Assembly (NCBI GenBank): GCA_015222065.1
Contig: JADFUQ010000112.1
Coordinates: 1-32,446, forward strand
DNA from: Bacteroidota bacterium
GTDB lineage: Bacteria > Bacteroidota > Bacteroidia > Bacteroidales > VadinHA17
Direction: 5' to 3'
Length of the DNA stretch: 32,446 nucleotides
The notes under the pieces were generated by a model, which worked only from the letters and a program-made list of their open reading frames with translations, was not told the origin of the DNA and ran no database searches. The translations under genes and the position numbers were made by a program. Shown here one piece after another: positions 8,569-19,731 of this stretch (its first letter is position 1; every line of letters starts with the position of its first letter).

Positions 8569-9937
8569 GCATTTTTTTCACCGGTTCAACAAATTCACCT
8601 ATATCTCCTGCTCCAAGTGTTAACAATACATCCAAATCTTTATTTCCCAACAGATCAACCAGGTTTTCCTTTTTTGCCAATTGTTTATTTTCCATTTTCA
8701 TTTTCTGCAATATCATCTCAGAAGTAACACCGGGGACCGGTTTTTCCCGGGCAGGATAGATATCCAAAAGTATAAGCTCATCCAATTCATCAAGACTACC
8801 GGCAAATTCATTGGCGAAATTTTGTGTACGGGAATAAAGGTGTGGCTGAAATACCCCTGTTATTGATTTGCCGGGAAACATCTCCCTTACAGATGCGATG
8901 CATGCTTTCAATTCTTCAGGATGGTGTGCATAATCGTCAATATAAATCAGCTTATCAGATTTGAATACAATTTCAAACCTGCGTTTGACACCGGAAAAAT
9001 ATAACAATGCTTTTTTAATTGTCTCCTGCTTTACTCCAAGCAATGTAAGAACTGCAACCGCGGCAACTGCATTTTCTACATTCATCCTGCCGGGATAACC
9101 AAAGTGAATATCTTTGATAATTCCATCAGGTGTATGAATATTAAACAGATATAAACCCTCATTGATAGTTACATCTGAACAATAAAAGTCAGCATTTGTT
9201 TTAATTCCATATGTATATATTGATATATCATGCAGGTTTTCAGATTCAAGCGATAGCCCTTTCTTTATCAGTAATATACCTCCCGGTTTTATTTGTCCGA
9301 TAAATTTCATAAAAGCTTTTTCCATTTCATCTTTCCCCCCGTAAACATCCAGGTGATCAGCATCAATAGCTGTCACTACTGCCAACCATGGATGCAATTG
9401 CAGGAATGACCTGTCATATTCATCAGCTTCAAGCACGACCAAATCGCTTTTACCCAGAAGAAGATTTGTATTATAGTTTTTTGAAATTCCTCCAAGGAAA
9501 GCGGAACAATCAAGCTCCGACTGTTTTAATAAATAAGCAATAATAGTTGAAACTGTAGTTTTCCCGTGAGTGCCCGCAACAGCGATACATTTTGTTTTTC
9601 GGGTTATCCATCCAAGTACTTCAGCCCTTTTCACCACCAGGAAATCCTTGTTTCTGAAAAATCTTAGTTCTGTATGTGCCTCAGGAACAGCAGGCGTGAA
9701 TACAACCAGAACCTCCTCCTTTTTATTAATGTCCCTGTATATTTCAGGTATTTTATTGATATTATCAATATAATGAATTAAACTCCCTTCTGCTGACAAT
9801 TGTAAGGTGAGTTTCGATTCAACACGATCATACCCGGCAACTTCAAAACCACCGGCCATAAAATACCTGGCAAGGGCACTCATCCCGATACCTCCGATAC
9901 CGATAAAATAAACCCTTTGTATTTTGTTCAGATCCAT
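8555..9937 (-). CDS. murC: UDP-N-acetylmuramate--L-alanine ligase
   Basis: FIGIGGIGMSALARY, VAGTHGKTTVSTIIAYLL, DDYAHHPEEL; overlaps the ftsQ start by 14 bp. Confidence 0.97.
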   Translation of the reverse strand: MDLNKIQRVYFIGIGGIGMSALARYFMAGGFEVAGYDRVESKLTLQLSAEGSLIHYIDNINKIPEIYRDINKKEEVLVVFTPAVPEAHTELRFFRNKDFLVVKRAEVLGWITRKTKCIAVAGTHGKTTVSTIIAYLLKQSELDCSAFLGGISKNYNTNLLLGKSDLVVLEADEYDRSFLQLHPWLAVVTAIDADHLDVYGGKDEMEKAFMKFIGQIKPGGILLIKKGLSLESENLHDISIYTYGIKTNADFYCSDVTINEGLYLFNIHTPDGIIKDIHFGYPGRMNVENAVAAVAVLTLLGVKQETIKKALLYFSGVKRRFEIVFKSDKLIYIDDYAHHPEELKACIASVREMFPGKSITGVFQPHLYSRTQNFANEFAGSLDELDELILLDIYPAREKPVPGVTSEMILQKMKMENKQLAKKENLVDLLGNKDLDVLLTLGAGDIGEFVEPVKKMLEKR

Positions 9938-9938
9938 A

Positions 9939-11057
9939 TTAATTTTTTTTCATCAATTTAAGCACTTCATCTGCAATCAGGTCAGCTGAGTTTCTTACAG
10001 TCATTTCTCTGATATTCAATGATAATAACTCTTTCTTTTTCTTATCAGCAGATAATTCCAAAACAGTATTCAACAAAGTTTCCCCGGCTTCACTATCTTT
10101 CACCATAATGGCAGCCCTGTTTTTCACCAGTACCTGTGCGTTTTTTGTCTGATGATCCTCTGCAACATTTGGAGAAGGCACAAGTATAACCGGTTTCCCC
10201 ACAAGGTACAATTCCGAGATAGTTCCTGCCCCTGCTCTCGACACTATCACATCTGCAGCTGAGTAAGCAAGATCCATACGGTTGATAAACGGAAATAACT
10301 TTACATTCTCCACACCACTTGACAACATTGCTTCTTCAGCATTTTTATGATAAAATTCACCTGTTTGCCAAATAATACATACATTTTCATTTTTTATTCT
10401 GCTAAGGCCTGTTTTAATACTCTCATTAATAGTCCTTGCCCCTCCACTACCGCCAAGAATCAGTACTATTTCCGGTTCATTCTCAAGTCCGAAATATTTC
10501 AATGCCTCTTTCTTTTTTTTCTCTAACTTATCAAGATCCTGCCTGACTGGATTTCCGGTAAAAACTATTTTATTTTCAGGAAAATATTTGTCCATGTTTT
10601 CATAGGCAACACAAATTTTTTCAGCTTTTTTCCCCAGGATTTTATTAGTGATACCGGCAAAAGAATTTTGCTCCTGAATCAAAGTTGGAATTCCTTTTTT
10701 CGAGGCGCACCAAAGAACAGGAGCACTGGCATATCCTCCAACTCCTATCACCACAGAGGGCTGAAACCTGCGTATGATCTTTTTAGCAATAAACAAACTG
10801 CGAAAAAGTTTAATTAAAAAACCAACATTTTTAAAAGACAATCCTCTATGTAAGCCCGTTACAGGAAGACCTTCAATAGCATAACCCGCTTCAGGCACCT
10901 TTTCCATTTCCATTTTCCCTTCAGCCCCGACAAACAAAATATCAAGCTCCTGTCTTTTCAATTTCAAAGCGTTTGCAATTGAAATTGCCGGGAATACATG
11001 TCCGCCGGTTCCACCACCGCTGATAATAATTTTGTTATATTGTAACTTCTTCTTCAT
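9939..11057 (-). CDS. murG: UDP-GlcNAc:lipid I GlcNAc transferase
   Basis: IISGGGTGGHVFPAISIA, GGYASAPVLW, LGGSGGARTIN, SRAGAGTISEL. Confidence 0.97.
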   Translation of the reverse strand: MKKKLQYNKIIISGGGTGGHVFPAISIANALKLKRQELDILFVGAEGKMEMEKVPEAGYAIEGLPVTGLHRGLSFKNVGFLIKLFRSLFIAKKIIRRFQPSVVIGVGGYASAPVLWCASKKGIPTLIQEQNSFAGITNKILGKKAEKICVAYENMDKYFPENKIVFTGNPVRQDLDKLEKKKKEALKYFGLENEPEIVLILGGSGGARTINESIKTGLSRIKNENVCIIWQTGEFYHKNAEEAMLSSGVENVKLFPFINRMDLAYSAADVIVSRAGAGTISELYLVGKPVILVPSPNVAEDHQTKNAQVLVKNRAAIMVKDSEAGETLLNTVLELSADKKKKELLSLNIREMTVRNSADLIADEVLKLMKKN

Positions 11058-12192
11058 CCGGTTCTGTTTTGTCCAAATTTCTGCTTATACTTAAAATAAT
11101 TCCAAATGCAATACTTGTAAACAGCATTGATGATCCACCCATACTAACAAGTGGCAATGTCTGTCCGGTAACCGGGAAAATTCCTACTGCCACTGCCATA
11201 TTAACCATTGCCTGAACGACAATCATAAGTGTTAACCCAATTGCAAGGAATGCAGGAAATGTCCGGTCACATTTTCTTACAATAACTCCGGCCCTGAATA
11301 ATAAAAACAAGTAAGCCAATAATATAGGGATCCCCCCGATTATCAGCCCGTATTCCTCAACGATAATTGCGTAAATAAAATCAGAATATGGATTAGGCAG
11401 AAAGTTTCGCTGGACACTTTTCCCGGGATTTTTCCCGAATAATCCACCTGTTGCAATAGCAATTTTTGCTTGCTGGCTCTGGTAACTTTCCTCACCCCCT
11501 TCTTCGAAGTAATTCTCTATGCGATTCTTCCAGGTATTTATTCTTCCTTCCTTTTTAACCAATGTTCCGACTGTAATAAAAAGTGCAAGTAACAATATAG
11601 CAACACCACCTGAGGCAAGAAGATGTTTCATGCTGATCCTGCCAATAAACATCAGCAAAAGTGAAATTCCGAAAATTAAAGCAGCAGTTGACAGGTTTGC
11701 CGGAAGGATCAATACACAAATTATTACAACAGGTATAATAACAGGTAAAAATGCCTCTTTGAAACTCTTTATTTCACCCTGTTTCATTGACAATACTCTT
11801 GCTATGTACATAATAAGAGCCAGCTTGGCAAAGTCAGATGTCTGGATTGTAAATCCCAGTCCCGGCAAAGTAAGCCAACGGGAAGCCTGGTTGAAGTTTG
11901 TACCCAGAAACAGGGTAAGCATTAAAAGAATAATAGCTATCCCAATTAATAATTGAGATAATCTTGAATAGTATTTATAATGAATAAGGTGAGTGATAAA
12001 AATGATCATTATTCCAAAGGCGAGGATAACACCATGACGAACCAGGTAATACAATGTATTCCCGCCCATCTTGTGCATAGCCAGCGTACTGGTTGAGCTA
12101 TATACTGCCAGGAGTGAAAATATACTCAGGACAATAATAACACCCCAGATAATCGGGTCACCTTTCAGATATTTATTTATCTTTTCACCCAT
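11035..12192 (-). CDS. ftsW: SEDS-family lipid II flippase/polymerase FtsW
   Basis: Multi-TM SEDS protein with GQTLPLVSMGGSSMLFTSIAFGIILSISR; dcw context. Confidence 0.95.
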   Translation of the reverse strand: MGEKINKYLKGDPIIWGVIIVLSIFSLLAVYSSTSTLAMHKMGGNTLYYLVRHGVILAFGIMIIFITHLIHYKYYSRLSQLLIGIAIILLMLTLFLGTNFNQASRWLTLPGLGFTIQTSDFAKLALIMYIARVLSMKQGEIKSFKEAFLPVIIPVVIICVLILPANLSTAALIFGISLLLMFIGRISMKHLLASGGVAILLLALFITVGTLVKKEGRINTWKNRIENYFEEGGEESYQSQQAKIAIATGGLFGKNPGKSVQRNFLPNPYSDFIYAIIVEEYGLIIGGIPILLAYLFLLFRAGVIVRKCDRTFPAFLAIGLTLMIVVQAMVNMAVAVGIFPVTGQTLPLVSMGGSSMLFTSIAFGIILSISRNLDKTEPDEEEVTI

Positions 12193-12197
12193 TCTTT

Positions 12198-13553
12198 TTA
12201 TAGATTCCTTACTGCTTTCTTAAATTGTCTTCCACGATCCTCATAGTTATCAAACAAATCGAAGCTTGCGCATGCCGGAGAAAGTAAAACCGTATCTCCT
12301 TTTTTTCCATAATAATAAGAAGTACGCACAGCTTCTTCCATTGAACCTGAATCAACAACATCCGTAACTATTTCATCATAAGCCTTATGTATCTTTGAAT
12401 TATCTTTTCCCAGACATATGATAGCCTTTACTTTTTCTTTAACCAATGTGGTAAGCCCCGAATAATCGTTTCCTTTATCAATTCCTCCAACAATCCAAAT
12501 CACCGGCGTTTTCATGCTTTCAAGAGCATACCAGGTTGAATTTACGTTAGTTGCTTTTGAGTCGTTGACAAACCAGATACCATGCACTTTAATAAAAGGT
12601 TCCAAACGATGTTCCACGCCCTGAAAATCACTCAGGCTTTCCCTGATAGTTTCTTTCCTGATATGTAATACCTGGCCGGCAATACTTGCAGCCATGGAAT
12701 TATAAATATTGTGTTTCCCTTGTAAGGCTAATTCATCAATTGATATTTTCATTATTTTGTTTTTTACTGTTTTAATATTTACCATATTGTTATGAATAAA
12801 AGCTGCCTGGTTTTCTGATTTATACAGGGAAAAGGAAAGAGAATTCCCTGCTATCTCCCGTTTTTTCAACTCCCTGAGTATTATCTCATCGTCACCACAA
12901 AAAATAAAAGAGTCATTTTTTTCCTGATTCCGTACTACTCTGAATTTCGAATCCACATATCTGTCAAAGTCATATCCATACCTGTCAAGATGGTCGGGAG
13001 TAATATTCATCAGCACAGCTATATCAGCTTTAAAATTGTACATATTATCCAACTGAAAACTGCTTAATTCAATCACATAATAATCATGATCTTCTATCGC
13101 CACTTGTTTAGCCAGGCTATTCCCGACATTTCCTGCCATCCCTACATTCAACCCTGCTTTTTTCATCATATGAAATATCAGGGAAGTTGTAGTAGTTTTA
13201 CCATTGCTGCCTGTAACACATATTTTTGTGGCATGAGTATATCTCCCTGCAAATTCAATCTCGGAGATTACCGGTGTTTGTTTTTCTTTTAGTCTACTTA
13301 TTAGCTCAATATCATCAGGAATACCCGGACTTTTAATTACTTCATCTGCCAAAAGGATCTTTCCGGGCGAATGTTCTTTCTCTTCATATTCTATCCGGTA
13401 ATTATCAAGCAACTTTTTATACTTATCCTTTATTTTCCCATTATCAGACACGAAAACATCCAGCCCTTTTTTAAGGGCCAGTATTGCAGCTCCTGTGCCG
13501 CTTTCTCCGGCACCAAGCATTACAATTTTTTCATGTTTTCTGTCTACTGACAT
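12198..13553 (-). CDS. murD: UDP-N-acetylmuramoyl-L-alanine--D-glutamate ligase
   Basis: VTGSNGKTTTTSLIFHMMK, MNITPDHLDRYG, NDSKATNVNSTWYAL, LSPACASFDLFDNYEDRGRQF. Confidence 0.97.
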   Translation of the reverse strand: MSVDRKHEKIVMLGAGESGTGAAILALKKGLDVFVSDNGKIKDKYKKLLDNYRIEYEEKEHSPGKILLADEVIKSPGIPDDIELISRLKEKQTPVISEIEFAGRYTHATKICVTGSNGKTTTTSLIFHMMKKAGLNVGMAGNVGNSLAKQVAIEDHDYYVIELSSFQLDNMYNFKADIAVLMNITPDHLDRYGYDFDRYVDSKFRVVRNQEKNDSFIFCGDDEIILRELKKREIAGNSLSFSLYKSENQAAFIHNNMVNIKTVKNKIMKISIDELALQGKHNIYNSMAASIAGQVLHIRKETIRESLSDFQGVEHRLEPFIKVHGIWFVNDSKATNVNSTWYALESMKTPVIWIVGGIDKGNDYSGLTTLVKEKVKAIICLGKDNSKIHKAYDEIVTDVVDSGSMEEAVRTSYYYGKKGDTVLLSPACASFDLFDNYEDRGRQFKKAVRNL

Positions 13554-13558
13554 AGTAA

Positions 13559-14809
13559 TTATCTGATTTTCAACGTAACAATAGTTATGACAGCCAGCAA
13601 GACTGCAATAATCCAGAACCGGGTAACGATTTTCGGTTCGGGATATCCTTTTTTCTGGAAATGATGATGAATAGGTGTCATCAGAAAAACCCGTTTACCC
13701 TGTCCGTATTTCCTTTTAGTCCGTTTGAAAAAGCTTACCTGAATTAACACAGACACACTTTCTACCAGGAATATACCGCAAAGGACAGGGATCAGCAGTT
13801 CTTTTCTTATCAGGATAGCAAAAACTGCAATTATTCCACCCAGCGGAAGACTGCCTGTATCTCCCATAAAAACCTGAGCAGGATAAGAGTTATACCAGAG
13901 GAACCCGATTGTAGCACCGATAAACGCACTTATAAAAATTACTAATTCACCAGTATTGGGGATATACATAATATTCAAATAATCAGCATATATCACATTC
14001 CCTGACAGATATGCCAATATTCCCAGAGTTGTTCCAATAATTGCTGATGTACCTGTAGTCAATCCGTCAAGCCCATCGGTAAGATTTGCCCCATTGGAAA
14101 CCGCTGTAACAATAAAAATGGTTACAATAATAAATATAACCCAACCCCACTGTTTACTCTTTTCACCAAGAAAGCAGACCAGGTATGCATAATCAAACTC
14201 ATTATTCTTTATAAAAGGTATTGTTGTGATGGTACTTTTTACATCCCTGCTAATATATTTCGCTTCTTCATTTTCTCCGGTCACTGCTTCCGGCATTTCT
14301 TCTGTCTGAACAGCCTGATCAATCATCACAATTTCCCTGACTACAACATCATCGTTAAGATAAAGGGTTATCCCAACTATAAGTCCCAGAATTATCTGTC
14401 CTATAATCTTAAATCTACCGGCAAGTCCTTCCTTACTCTTTTTAAAGATTTTTATATAATCATCAATAAATCCTACAAACCCGAGCCAGACGGTAGTAAT
14501 AAGCATCAAGATAACATAGATATTCCCAAGATCACCAAACAGGAGGGTTGGAATAACAATTGATGCCAGGATAATGATACCACCCATGGAAGGAGTACCA
14601 ACTTTGCGATACTGGCCTTCAAGTCCCAGGTCCCTTACCACTTCACCAATCTGTTTTTTCTGCAGATACAATATGATTCGCTTTCCGAACAACAATGAAA
14701 TGACAAGGGAGGTAATTATTGCCATCCCAGACCGGAAAGAAATATACTGAAACATACCCGCTCCGGGTACATCCAGGCTTTCAAGATATCCGAATAAATA
14801 ATAAAACAT
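13559..14809 (-). CDS. mraY: phospho-MurNAc-pentapeptide transferase
   Basis: [67 protein letters not shown]. Confidence 0.97.
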   Translation of the reverse strand: MFYYLFGYLESLDVPGAGMFQYISFRSGMAIITSLVISLLFGKRIILYLQKKQIGEVVRDLGLEGQYRKVGTPSMGGIIILASIVIPTLLFGDLGNIYVILMLITTVWLGFVGFIDDYIKIFKKSKEGLAGRFKIIGQIILGLIVGITLYLNDDVVVREIVMIDQAVQTEEMPEAVTGENEEAKYISRDVKSTITTIPFIKNNEFDYAYLVCFLGEKSKQWGWVIFIIVTIFIVTAVSNGANLTDGLDGLTTGTSAIIGTTLGILAYLSGNVIYADYLNIMYIPNTGELVIFISAFIGATIGFLWYNSYPAQVFMGDTGSLPLGGIIAVFAILIRKELLIPVLCGIFLVESVSVLIQVSFFKRTKRKYGQGKRVFLMTPIHHHFQKKGYPEPKIVTRFWIIAVLLAVITIVTLKIR

Positions 14810-14827
14810 ATTCTTTTTTCAATTCGG

Positions 14828-16291
14828 TTACATAGCTAAAACTTCAAACATACCGGCAACTATTTCTCTGTCATCAAAATGATATTTTACACCATTAATC
14901 TCCTGGTATGTTTCATGGCCTTTCCCGGCAATAAGGATTACATCATCTTTTTCTGCTAACATACAAGCGGTTTTTATAGCTTCTTTTCTGTCAATCAGGA
15001 TCAATACTTTCCTTTTTTCATTCTTTTCCACACCCTTATACATATCATCAATGATCTTTTGCGGGTTTTCTGTCCGGGGATTATCAGATGTAAGTATCAC
15101 CTTATCACTTTTATTAACAGCAATGCCGGCCATTACCGGCCGTTTTGACTTATCCCGGTCACCCCCTGCCCCAACCACAGTTATTAATTGCTTTTTTTGT
15201 TTTTTTATTTTTCCCAGTGCATTCAAAATATTCTCCAGGGCATCAGGAGTATGTGCATAATCAACTACAGCAGTCACACCTCCTTCCGACCTGATAATCT
15301 CAAAGCGACCCGGTACCGATTCAGATTCGCTAATCAATCTTATAAGTTCATCTTTTTTCAAGCCAAGGAGATCAGCAGCTGCATAAACAGCAAGCAGATT
15401 ATAAACATTAAACTCCCCAACAAGCCTGCTCCATACTTCCTGGTTATCAATCTTAAGTAATGTACCCTCCTGTAAACTTTCAATTATTTTACCTTTGAAA
15501 TCTGCAAAAGACCTTAGAGCATAGGTGCTGATACCGGCGTCACAGTTTTGTACCATAATCTTTGCATTCCTGTCATCTGCATTTACCAGGGCAAAAGCAT
15601 CTCCCCCCAGATCATCAAAAAATTTCTTCTTAGTATTTAAATATTGCTTGAAATTTTTATGGTAGTCAAGGTGATCATGAGTAATATTGGTAAAAATTCC
15701 TCCTTTAAAAATAAGTCCGGCGGTCCGGTATTGATCAAGAGCATGAGAACTTACTTCCATAAAGACATATTCGCATTCTTTATTGACCATTTCTGTAAGC
15801 AGCCGGTTTGTTTGTAAAATATCAGGGGTTGTATGAGTAGCTGGTATCTCTTTTTCAACAATTATGTTCCCTGTGGTAGAAATCAAACCTGTTTTCTTTC
15901 CGGTTTTCCTGAAAAGATTATAAAGAAGATGTACAATTGTAGTTTTGCCATTTGTACCTGTTACTCCAATAAGTTTGAGTTTTCCGGTAGGATTCCCGAA
16001 AAAATTTGCTGCTATTCTGCCTAAAGCAACGGCAGTGTTATTTACCCGGATGAAAGTTACTCTTTCACCTGTTTTTTCCGGAATTTTCTCACAAATAATT
16101 GCAGATGCGCCATTATTAACAGCCAACGGTATATACTTGTGTCCATCCGTATTTGTGCCTTTTACAGCAAAAAACATATCTCCCGGTTTTACTTCCCTGG
16201 AGTCAAATTGCAATCTTTTAACTTCAGTTTCCCGAGGACCGGTAATTTCCAGGATATTTACCCCGTGTAATATGTCTTTCAGTTTTACCAT
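14828..16291 (-). CDS. murE: UDP-MurNAc-L-Ala-D-Glu--meso-diaminopimelate ligase
   Basis: GVTGTNGKTTIVHLL, VDYAHTPDALENIL, DNPRTENP (the DNPR motif is associated with meso-DAP specificity). Confidence 0.96.
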   Translation of the reverse strand: MVKLKDILHGVNILEITGPRETEVKRLQFDSREVKPGDMFFAVKGTNTDGHKYIPLAVNNGASAIICEKIPEKTGERVTFIRVNNTAVALGRIAANFFGNPTGKLKLIGVTGTNGKTTIVHLLYNLFRKTGKKTGLISTTGNIIVEKEIPATHTTPDILQTNRLLTEMVNKECEYVFMEVSSHALDQYRTAGLIFKGGIFTNITHDHLDYHKNFKQYLNTKKKFFDDLGGDAFALVNADDRNAKIMVQNCDAGISTYALRSFADFKGKIIESLQEGTLLKIDNQEVWSRLVGEFNVYNLLAVYAAADLLGLKKDELIRLISESESVPGRFEIIRSEGGVTAVVDYAHTPDALENILNALGKIKKQKKQLITVVGAGGDRDKSKRPVMAGIAVNKSDKVILTSDNPRTENPQKIIDDMYKGVEKNEKRKVLILIDRKEAIKTACMLAEKDDVILIAGKGHETYQEINGVKYHFDDREIVAGMFEVLAM

Positions 16292-16307
16292 TTGAAATAT
16301 TCGCTAT

Positions 16308-18428
16308 TTATCCCATACTCATTTCAAGCAACACTTTTGAACCGGGCGATATTTTAGTACCCGGTGCAATTGATTGTTTCCAAACTTTACCATATCCTTT
16401 TATTTCCACTTTCAAAGCCATATTCTCAAGAATATATAGAGCATCCCTAAGTCCCATCTCTTTAACATTCGGCATTATTCCCTTGCGTATATCCAGTGGT
16501 TTTATCATGATAGTTGAATCTTGCTTGACCGTTGCTACCCATTTCGATGAGATATTTTCATTTGTTGTCGCTATATTAAATCGTTCAAAAACCAACTTCA
16601 GATCTTCAAGATTACCGTGCTTTGAATATGGAGGGTCATATGCTTCAGGTATATTCAAATATTGTTGTTCGTCCCGAAACAGGCTGGTGGCATAAACTTT
16701 ATCCGCAATTTCCTTAAAAACAGGTCCTGCAACCAGATTTCCATAGTAGATTGAACTGGTAGGAGAATTAATAACAACAATGCAGGAATATTTTGGATTC
16801 TCTGCCGGAAAATATCCTACAAAAGAAGCCTGGTATGATACTTCTGATCCCTGCTTATAACCATATTTTTCATTTGCAATCTGTGCAGTTCCTGTTTTTC
16901 CTGCTATTTTAAAGTTATCATTCCGGAGATTCTTAGCTGTCCCATTTTCAACAACACCCTCGAGTATTTCGCGGGCTTTCCGAATAGTTTCACCAGAACA
17001 GATTGAAGGATTTAATACTTTAGTATCAAACTTTCGTATTTTTTCCCCGTGGTACCTTATCTCCCTGACAAAACCCGGTTTTACCATTTTGCCATTATTA
17101 GCAACTGCATTATAGAATGTAAGTATCTGTAACGGTGTCATTCTAACTTCATATCCATGAGAAATCATGGGAAGACTTAGCCCCGACCAATACTTATCTC
17201 CCGGATATTGAATATACGGGCTCCCTTCGCCCTTGATTTCAACGTTAAGTTTTTCATTAAGACGCATAGCATAAAGCCTGTTAATAAACTGTCTTTCATG
17301 GCCTTTATAATTTTCATTGATTATTTTTGACATCCCTACGTTTGAAGATAACTCAAAGACCTGTTTGACTGTTATTTTTCCATATCCTCCTTTTTTGGTA
17401 TCTCTTATAGTTTTGTCGTAATACTGTATCTTCCCATTGCCGGTATCAATGGTATCATCCAGACTAACCACTTTGTCTTCCAGGGCAACCATAAGCGCGG
17501 GAAGTTTAAAAGTTGATCCGGGTTCAGTACTTTCGCCGATCCCATAATTGTATAATTCACGATACCTGCCCTCCTTATCCTTCTCCAGATTAACTATTGC
17601 TTTTACCTCACCTGTATGAACTTCCATAAGAATAGCAGTGCCATGATGTGCATTATGCCTGGAAAGTTGTTTATACAGGGCATGCTCAGCCACATCCTGC
17701 AGATTTATATCAATAGTTGTTACTACCTCATTACCATCACGTGGTTCCACTTCATTGTTAGTATTCACAGGCATCCAAACATTACCCGAGAGACGTTGCA
17801 TCAACCTGACTCCAACCACCCCTGAAAGCTCATGATCATACGCTCCTTCAATGCCAACCACATTTCCTGATCTTCCCTTTGTCAGATACCCTATTGTTCT
17901 GGATGCAAGCCCTATATGAGGCAATATTCTTTTATTTTCCTGAACATAAATAAATCCTCCTTTATAACGGCCACGTCTGAACAGGGGAAAAGCTTTCATC
18001 TCTTTCAGTTCATTATAATTCACTCCTTTTTTCAGTAAATGATATCTCTCTCCATTTTGCCTGGCTCGAATAATTTCACGCTTATAGGCAGCTTTTGATC
18101 TATCATTGAATAGTTTTGAAAAACAGAATGCCAGAGAGTCTATTTTTTTCGTGAATATTTCATCCGACATAGCAGTACTCATCAAATCCATCCTAATCTC
18201 ATAATATGGAACAGAACTGGCAAGCAGGCGACCATCATCAGCAAGAATATCCCCACGATTAGGATCGATGGTAACGTACTTCATATTATGTTCTTCAGCT
18301 TTTTCCTCCCATTTGCTGCCTTCAACATAAATAAGGAAAAACAATTTGCCTATTATACCTAATGAAAGAATAAAAATGCCAAGGTACACTACACCTACTC
18401 TCCAAACGATATGTTTTTTCAATGACAT
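16308..18428 (-). CDS. ftsI: FtsI-type class B penicillin-binding protein with C-terminal PASTA domain
   Basis: Transpeptidase motifs STFK (ESTEPGSTFKLPAL), SSN (FELSSNVGM), KTGTA (IAGKTGTAQIA); C-terminal PASTA-like MPNVKEMGLRDALYILENMALKVEIKGYG. Confidence 0.95.
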   Translation of the reverse strand: MSLKKHIVWRVGVVYLGIFILSLGIIGKLFFLIYVEGSKWEEKAEEHNMKYVTIDPNRGDILADDGRLLASSVPYYEIRMDLMSTAMSDEIFTKKIDSLAFCFSKLFNDRSKAAYKREIIRARQNGERYHLLKKGVNYNELKEMKAFPLFRRGRYKGGFIYVQENKRILPHIGLASRTIGYLTKGRSGNVVGIEGAYDHELSGVVGVRLMQRLSGNVWMPVNTNNEVEPRDGNEVVTTIDINLQDVAEHALYKQLSRHNAHHGTAILMEVHTGEVKAIVNLEKDKEGRYRELYNYGIGESTEPGSTFKLPALMVALEDKVVSLDDTIDTGNGKIQYYDKTIRDTKKGGYGKITVKQVFELSSNVGMSKIINENYKGHERQFINRLYAMRLNEKLNVEIKGEGSPYIQYPGDKYWSGLSLPMISHGYEVRMTPLQILTFYNAVANNGKMVKPGFVREIRYHGEKIRKFDTKVLNPSICSGETIRKAREILEGVVENGTAKNLRNDNFKIAGKTGTAQIANEKYGYKQGSEVSYQASFVGYFPAENPKYSCIVVINSPTSSIYYGNLVAGPVFKEIADKVYATSLFRDEQQYLNIPEAYDPPYSKHGNLEDLKLVFERFNIATTNENISSKWVATVKQDSTIMIKPLDIRKGIMPNVKEMGLRDALYILENMALKVEIKGYGKVWKQSIAPGTKISPGSKVLLEMSMG

Positions 18429-18430
18429 TG

Positions 18431-18820
18431 TTATTGTTCCTTTTCCTTTTCTATAACTATTTTGCTTGGAGGCTCAACCAGTTCTTCCAATCCCAGTTTT
18501 TTCTCCTGAACCATTCTGGCAACTTCAGATTGTTTACTTATGTACATCAGATCGGCAGCCGTTGTTATTGATTCAAATCTTAGCTCTTTCACTTCACGCT
18601 GTATTTTCACAGTTTCTCTTACAACACGTTCGGCATGGTAGCGATTGGCTATATACAGAATTGCAAGAAAGGTGAGAAAAATAATAAAAGGGACCTGTGT
18701 AACTACCCAGTTTCTGGTTAATACCGAACCATCAATCATGCTTTTTACAGAGAATTTTTTTTCTTCCCTGTAATCAGCAGGTTCATCAATAAAATCAATA
18801 TTTTTTCTATCATCATTCAT
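18431..18820 (-). CDS. FtsL-like bitopic division protein
   Basis: 129 aa with one TM (VPFIIFLTFLAILYIANRY) followed by a coiled-coil-like region; position between rsmH and ftsI. Confidence 0.8.
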   Translation of the reverse strand: MNDDRKNIDFIDEPADYREEKKFSVKSMIDGSVLTRNWVVTQVPFIIFLTFLAILYIANRYHAERVVRETVKIQREVKELRFESITTAADLMYISKQSEVARMVQEKKLGLEELVEPPSKIVIEKEKEQ

Positions 18821-18834
18821 ATTAACTCAAAAAC

Positions 18835-19731
18835 TCAAATTCTTTCAGCGATACGTAACTTTGCACTACGTGCTCTTTTATTCTTCAATATCTCGTTTTC
18901 ATCAGGTGTTATCACTTTTCGGTTAATTTGTTTAAATGGAACTTTAAAATTCCCATAGATATCTTTCTCTATGTTGCCGGTAAAATTGCCGGCCCTGATA
19001 AAATTCTTTACCAATCTGTCTTCAAGAGAATGATATGTAATTATGACCAGACGCGCACCAGTATCCATGATATCCACAGTTTGTTTTAACATTTGTTTAA
19101 GATTCTCCATTTCCCTGTTCACCTCTATCCTTAATGCCTGAAAAACTTTTGCCATAAATTTATTCTCTCCTTCACGACCAGTTAGCGGTTTCACCAAATT
19201 CACCAGATCAAAAACTCTTTCGATTTTTTTTGTTTTCCTGAATTCGTCAATCCTTCCGGCCAATTGACCTGATCTTCTGATCTCTCCATAATATCTGAAT
19301 ATCTCTGATAATTCCTCAACACTATATTCAGAAAGTATATCTATTGCGGTTTTTTTTGCTGCAGGATTCATTCTCATATCCAACATTGCATCATGGCGAA
19401 AAGAAAAGCCTCTTTCAGGAATATCTATCTGATGCGATGAGATACCCAGATCGGCTATTAATCCATCAATCCCGGGAACTCCATAGAATCGCAAATTGTT
19501 ACTTAAGAATCTGAAATTCTGTATCAGTAACTTAAATCTTTCATCCCTCAATGAATTAGCCATAGCATCAATATCAGCATCGAAAGCAACCAGGCGACCA
19601 TTCTTAAGATGACTTAGAATTTCTCTTGAATGTCCTCCGCCCCCAAAAGTTGCATCAACATAAATCCCGTCAGGTTTTATTTTCAATCCTTCAATGCTCT
19701 TATGTAAAAGAACCGGTATATGATATATCAT
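18835..19731 (-). CDS. rsmH: 16S rRNA (cytosine1402-N4)-methyltransferase
   Basis: IPVLLHKSIEGL, YVDATFGGGGHSREIL, GLIADLGISSHQID, ITYHSLEDRLVKNF; start overlaps the mraZ stop by 4 bp. Confidence 0.97.
   Translation of the reverse strand: MIYHIPVLLHKSIEGLKIKPDGIYVDATFGGGGHSREILSHLKNGRLVAFDADIDAMANSLRDERFKLLIQNFRFLSNNLRFYGVPGIDGLIADLGISSHQIDIPERGFSFRHDAMLDMRMNPAAKKTAIDILSEYSVEELSEIFRYYGEIRRSGQLAGRIDEFRKTKKIERVFDLVNLVKPLTGREGENKFMAKVFQALRIEVNREMENLKQMLKQTVDIMDTGARLVIITYHSLEDRLVKNFIRAGNFTGNIEKDIYGNFKVPFKQINRKVITPDENEILKNKRARSAKLRIAERI

Noticed and set aside
13559-14809. Extended loop (~70 aa) in MraY between the first TM blocks
   Set aside because: From memory, MraY of Bacteroidota is generally longer than the E. 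coli enzyme; catalytic motifs are intact.
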